DNA of 64,000 nt. Origin: Gymnopus androsaceus JB14 (lineage: Eukaryota; Basidiomycota; Agaricomycetes; Agaricales; Omphalotaceae). The stretch lies in NCBI GenBank assembly GCA_009733575.1, contig ML769385.1, positions 274,055 through 338,054 on the forward strand, given 5' to 3'. A program made the position numbers and the translations under genes. Under the pieces are notes generated by a model. That model saw only the letters and a list, made by a program, of their open reading frames with translations, was not told where the DNA came from and did not search any database. Positions 59,910 through 64,000 of this stretch are shown in pieces; the first letter of the stretch is position 1, and each line of letters opens with the position of its first letter.

Positions 59910-61356
59910 ATGGACCTCCTAACGGAAGACTTCGCTCGAATTCTTCACGTTCCTCCAATCCACAAGATCTCACAGGATCTTTTAGGCTATATCTTTGAGA
60001 TTTGCTGCAAGGCGACCCGAGGACTCAAACGAGAACAGGAATCCCAATATGTCCAGCACATCGATCCACTCGTACTGAGCCAAATCTGCTCTCGCTGGCG
60101 TTCGATAATTCTATCAATGCCTCTGCTATGGATCTATGTACCGGTGCGTTTGAGAGGATATAGAGCGCCAAGGCTATCTGCTATTGTACAGCTTCGCGCT
60201 GCAAGGTCTAGAAACCTGCCTTTGGCTATCAGCTTTCGCGCAGGGGACAAGGGCGCCGTCGAACATCCCTGCCAGTTGATGCCGTGATAGCTCATGCCCC
60301 CTCGATAGATCGATGGAAATCTGTCGCTACACAGTTCGACGTTGTGCATGTTCACGCACGAACCTGGCGCCGGTATACCCCACGTTGGAACATCTAACCT
60401 TACCGGGTGGCCCATGCGGATGCGGATGGCCTGGAGATGCAGACCAGATCAACATGCGCATGCGCGCCATCAGACCGCTTCCCCCAACTTCACTCTATCA
60501 CTTTATCTAAGAGTGTCAATCCCAATATTTTTCTTCCATGATCATGGAACCAAATCACAAAGCTGGAGATCATTGAATGCTTTACCGAGGTCCTCCTTGA
60601 ATTCCTGAATATCTGCCCCAACCTCAGAGAATTAGATTTAGCCCTTGTTGCAAATCACCGGAACTGAACAATCGTCTGGCCTACCAGTATTACTCTGTCA
60701 ACTGCAGTCGTTGAAGATACATTTTTTACATACGTAACATCCATTCTGACAAGACTCTTGGAGCTGTCATGAATTCACTTTCCCTTCCCAATCTCGCCTT
60801 CCTTGAAATCTCAGCTGCCGCAAAAGAATGGTCCCCCACTCAGGGATGTATCCCTTGGGCAGCCACCGCTGCACGAGAACTCTTTGAGAGATCTCGTTAT
60901 GGGCATGGGTTGACTACGCTCGAGATCAAGAGTGTTATCATTACGGACATCGAGCTGCATAACCTACTAGTGAAGCAGGTGCCTTCAGTCCGAAATCTTT
61001 CTCTGCATGATTCCTTTGCAGTTCCCCGGAAGGATCGCGTTGCATCGTCCTTCATTGCCTCCCGCGGAGTGCTGAGCGACGGAATTACACCTGTACGTTC
61101 GCTTCTGCCCAATATCGAGCGACTCTCGCTCCAGGTTTATTCGCTGTTGGATGAGGCTGCGTTCATAGAAATGGTGACGTTTTTATCCGAGTCGGCGAGG
61201 AATTTGAACTGGGTGGAGGTGTTTGTCGGGAAACCGGTGTTCCTGGCGCATCTACGGGGCAGGATAGATGTGGCGAAGCTGGAGCCCTTAAGGGTGTTCA
61301 AGGCGAGGGGTATCCAAGTGTATATTGTGGATACTGGAGAGTATATTCGTTTCTAG
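59910..61356 (+). pseudogene. F-box/LRR-like protein gene with broken middle
   Basis: ATG 59910 opens MDLLTEDFARILHVPPIHKI, followed by the F-box core ISQDLLGYIFEICCK, LSQICSRWRSIILSMPLLWI and SRNLPLAISFRAGDKG. That frame stops at 60287. The continuing protein is found in other frames: VDAVIAHAPSIDRWKSV, VYPTLEHLTLPGG, LLEFLNICPNLRELDLALVA, then 60769-61356 NLAFLEISAAAKEW, GLTTLEIKSVIITDIELHNL, VPSVRNLSLHDSFAVPRKDR and LLPNIERLSLQVYSLLDEAA. This is the usual layout of the large Agaricomycete F-box families (substrate adaptors of SCF ubiquitin ligases). At least three frame changes are needed without clear splice sites, so it is a pseudogene or carries several sequence indels. Confidence 0.7.
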
Positions 61357-61754
61357 CTCCTACCCTCCTCCTTCGCTATCCTTCTGGGTTGTTTGCGCTG
61401 TCTGTACTAGTTATTTACTTGGAATCTTCTTGGAATTTGTTTCCTGCGTACAATTTCTTGATCATGACTAGAGATTCGTGCCGCTGTATAGTCTCAAACT
61501 AAAGACCTTCAAGATCATTATAAACTTAACAAAAGCCCAAGTCAATGTAGAAGGTTCGTCTGTACACTATGTTGAACATAGGAAGCAAGAATCACATAAT
61601 TACAACACGAACGCCAGTTTGGTACAACAAGTGATTATATTGGAAATCCTAGTACAGATCTACAAATCTACATAATACTACAAAAATGATATGAACGAAG
61701 AAACAGCATATGCGTAGAGTGAGATAAGTTAATAGTAAAAAATAGCACGTTCGT
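61357..61754. other. Intergenic region between convergent genes
   Basis: 3' flanks of the F-box gene and RNR2. AT-rich, no gene or repeat recognised. Confidence 0.5.
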
Positions 61755-63266
61755 TTAAAAGTCTTCGTCGAGCACGCTATAAACACGATGAGCAACATGC
61801 AGCTGAAAATTAGATACAAAACTCACAATGTCTTGGAAGCCTGTGTAGTAGTGTTGTCCCCAGAATGGCTTACACCAGCCTTCGAATAGTCGGAAACACG
61901 CTTCTCGAAAAAGTTGGTCTTGCCTTGGAGCGAGATCATGTCCATAAAGTCAAAGGGGTTCGTGGAGTTGTACACCTTGTCGTTGCCAAGGGCGACGAGC
62001 AGACGGTCGGCTACAAACTCGATGTACTGGCACATGAGTTTGGCGTTCATACCAATCATGCTAACAGGGAGCGCGTCTAAATCATGCTTAGTTATAGCGA
62101 AAGAGGAACAGGAAAATTCACGTACCGGTTAAGAACTCTTGCTCGATGCCTACCGCCTCGGTGATGATATGGCGAACGGTATCGGGATGCGGGCGACGCT
62201 TGAGGTGACTGAAAAGGAGACAAGCAAAGTCGGTATGCATACCCTCGTCACGACTGATGAGCTCGTTTGAAAAGGTCAAGCCAGGCATCAAACCACGCTT
62301 CTTCATCCAAAATATGGATGCAAACGAGCCAGAGAAGAAGATACCCTCGACAGCGGCAAAAGCCACCAAGCGCTCGCCAAAGACCGAGTCATTGTCATTA
62401 ATCCATCGAAGAGCCCATTCAGCCTTGCGCTTAATGCAAGGGATGGTTTCGATAGCGTCGAAGAGGTAGTCACGTTCAACGGGATCTTTGATGTAAGTGT
62501 CGATGAGGAGGGAGTAGGTTTCGGAATGGATATTTTCCATCATGATTTGGAACCCGTAGAAACAGCGCGCTTCGGCAACTTGGACCTCGTTTGAGAAACG
62601 CTCTAAGAGATTCTCGTTTACGATGCCATCGGACGCTGCGAAGAAGGCGAGAACACGGGAAATGAAGAACCGTTCGCTGTCGTTCATGCGGTTATTCCAG
62701 TCATGAAGGTCCTTCGACAGATCCATCTCTTCCGCGGTCCAGAAGGAAGCTTCAGCCTTTTTGTACATTTGCCAAATCTAAAGAACGAGGTATGAGAATA
62801 GATAGTAGTGGCGAGGACGATGGCACGTACCTCGTGATATTGGATAGGGGAAGAGAACGAAACGACGTCTTGATTCCTGAAGTAGAGGCTCCTCGTCTAT
62901 GAGAATAACAACAGTCAGACAAAGGACGCGTAAACATGGAAACAACGCGTACTTTCGGGTAGATCAACTTCGCCGACAAAACGTTTTCGCAACGCGCTCA
63001 GTTCTTCAGCAGCTTTGGTTTCGCTGTCTTCTTCTTCCTCCTCAACCTCTTCGTCCTCGAGAGAGGCAGGCGAGACAGAGCGGCGCTTGTCATCAATAAT
63101 GACAGCCTTCTTGGTGGATTTCTTAGTAGGTGACTCGAGGGTAAAGGAAGCCAAGGCAGCAGCAGCCTACACGAGTGAGCAGTGAGAAACGAGAGACAAC
63201 GAAGAACATTACCTTTTTGCTTGGGGTTGGCGCAGGAGAAGGAAGACGAGCGGTGGTAGCAGACAT
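61755..63266 (-). CDS. RNR2: Ribonucleoside-diphosphate reductase small subunit
   Basis: ATG 63266 ([18 protein letters not shown]) with introns leads into a long acidic N-tail ([20 protein letters not shown]). The R2 core follows: [40 protein letters not shown] (first iron ligand), [40 protein letters not shown] (Glu and His ligands), [82 protein letters not shown], and [21 protein letters not shown] last intron (donor after KTF) leads to the C-terminal VLDEDF that docks to the large subunit. All di-iron and Tyr-radical surroundings look intact. Stop TAA 61755. It is divergent from a second R2 gene. Confidence 0.96.
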
Positions 63267-63510
63267 TGTGGTAGTAGTGAGTGAAGAGAGAAAGAAACAG
63301 GATCGCAGCTTTATATGAGACTTTGTTTGGTTCTCCAAACAACGCGCGAAAAAGTCAGTCCCACGATTGCAATAATTTGAATAAACAATATTGGTGATTC
63401 ATCATTCAACGACGCGACGCGACAGCACCCGCGCGGTTTCACGTGGATAATGACTCAGCGCGCCATCGGAAATAAAATTGATGACTCACCTCCTCTTGCT
63501 CCGTCCGCCC
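63267..63510. promoter_or_regulatory. Shared divergent promoter of two R2 genes, CGCG-rich
   Basis: The 244-bp spacer contains ACGCGCGAAA (63342-63351, overlapping MCB- and SCB/E2F-like cores), ACGCGACGCGAC (63412-63423, two ACGCG cores), CCGCGCGG (63429-63436) and a further GCGCGCC near 63458. ACGCG is the core of the MluI cell-cycle box bound by MBF, the known G1/S and DNA-damage regulator of RNR genes in yeasts. Sites were seen by eye; function is inferred. Confidence 0.65.
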
Positions 63511-64000
63511 ATGGTCCTGGTAGATGAGGTAGCCATACTTGCTGCTCACTTTCACGTACTGTGCTGAATCTTTTCAATCCTTAGGTCGCTTTGGATTTCC
63601 ACAAATTGACTGTGGAAAAGGTAAAACAACTAGAAGGTACCTTTATTCTCCTTTCGTTGAACAGTGACCCCTTATCGTTCTCTCTAGAGGATGAACCCTT
63701 GTTAAAAGAATCCAAGAGACGTTTTGTGCTGTTCCCTATTCAATTCAAAGAGGTAAGTTGCCAGGCAGCTTTTATAGCCTCTCATACTTATTATCTACGT
63801 CCTTGAAGATATGGCAAATGTACAAGAAGGCACAGGCCTCGTTTTGGACTGCCGAAGAAATAGACCTCTCCAATGATCTTGTCGACTGGAACCAACGTCT
63901 GACGCACAACGAGCGACATTTCATCTCCCATGTTTTGGCCTTCTTTGCAGCCTCCGACGGCATAGTAAATGAAAACCTAGGTAATTGTATCCTCTTTGAA
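63511..64000 (+). CDS. Second ribonucleotide reductase small-subunit gene (5' part)
   Basis: Exons fit 63511-63528 (MVLVDE), 63586-63636 ([17 protein letters not shown]), 63688-63752 ([20 protein letters not shown]), 63809-63980 ([57 protein letters not shown]); a GTAATT donor then runs to the window end. It is clearly homologous to RNR2 but lacks its long acidic N-tail and differs at about a quarter of positions ([17 protein letters not shown] against [17 protein letters not shown]). The first metal ligand region is kept. The remaining ligands lie outside the window, so whether it is a catalytic R2 or an Rnr4-like partner cannot be decided. Confidence 0.85.

Overview
The window looks like nuclear DNA of a filamentous basidiomycete, most likely an Agaricomycete. 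The genes are dense, on both strands, and cut by many short introns (roughly 40-70 nt, GT...CTRAY...YAG). Recognisable products are eukaryotic and fungal: FG nucleoporin, RRP8, FUR1, MET10, SLH1, IMP2 and RNR2. Several families are typical of mushroom-forming fungi: membrane-anchored GH9 cellulase, cupredoxin GPI proteins, DUF6534 seven-pass membrane proteins, F-box proteins and WW/multi-TM proteins. No rRNA, plasmid, virus or CRISPR is visible.

Layout. 0-7.4 kb: the 5' end of an FG-nucleoporin gene, then a direct tandem duplication of about 2.95 kb. Each unit holds a WW-domain/multi-TM gene followed, on the opposite strand, by a P-loop ATPase gene. In the left unit the ATPase is only a 3' fragment, split by a 487-bp TA-flanked element with inverted ends. 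The right unit has the complete ATPase. 8-14 kb: RRP8, FUR1 and MET10 (FUR1 and MET10 are divergent). 14-19 kb: a GH9 endoglucanase and an unrecognised Ser/Arg-rich protein. 19-25 kb: a secreted HExxH protease inside an area of repeated Gfo/Idh/MocA oxidoreductase sequence. This comprises an old fragment, a broken copy with a decayed tRNA, and an intact copy with an intron-containing tRNA-Arg(CCT). 25-34 kb: PI31-like proteasome regulator, an unknown acidic-tailed protein, an ankyrin-DysF-FYVE-RING protein, the N-terminal amidase NTA1 and a three-finger C2H2 protein. 34-47 kb: gene-poor, with a two-domain cupredoxin GPI protein, a Ser/Thr-rich single-pass membrane protein, a DUF6534 protein, a stray copy of part of the DysF exon region and an inverted-repeat pair. 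47-64 kb: kynurenine aminotransferase, SLH1 helicase, sugar transporter, IMP2, a broken F-box gene, and two ribonucleotide reductase small-subunit genes head to head over a promoter rich in CGCG motifs.

Many otherwise well-conserved genes (MET10, NTA1, PI31, IMP2, aminotransferase and others) need one single-base correction to read through. Some of these lie in homopolymers. I read most of them as draft-sequence indels rather than gene death, so small frame breaks should be treated with caution. CDS entries give the outer limits of spliced genes. Exon limits quoted come from splice-site and frame matching by eye.
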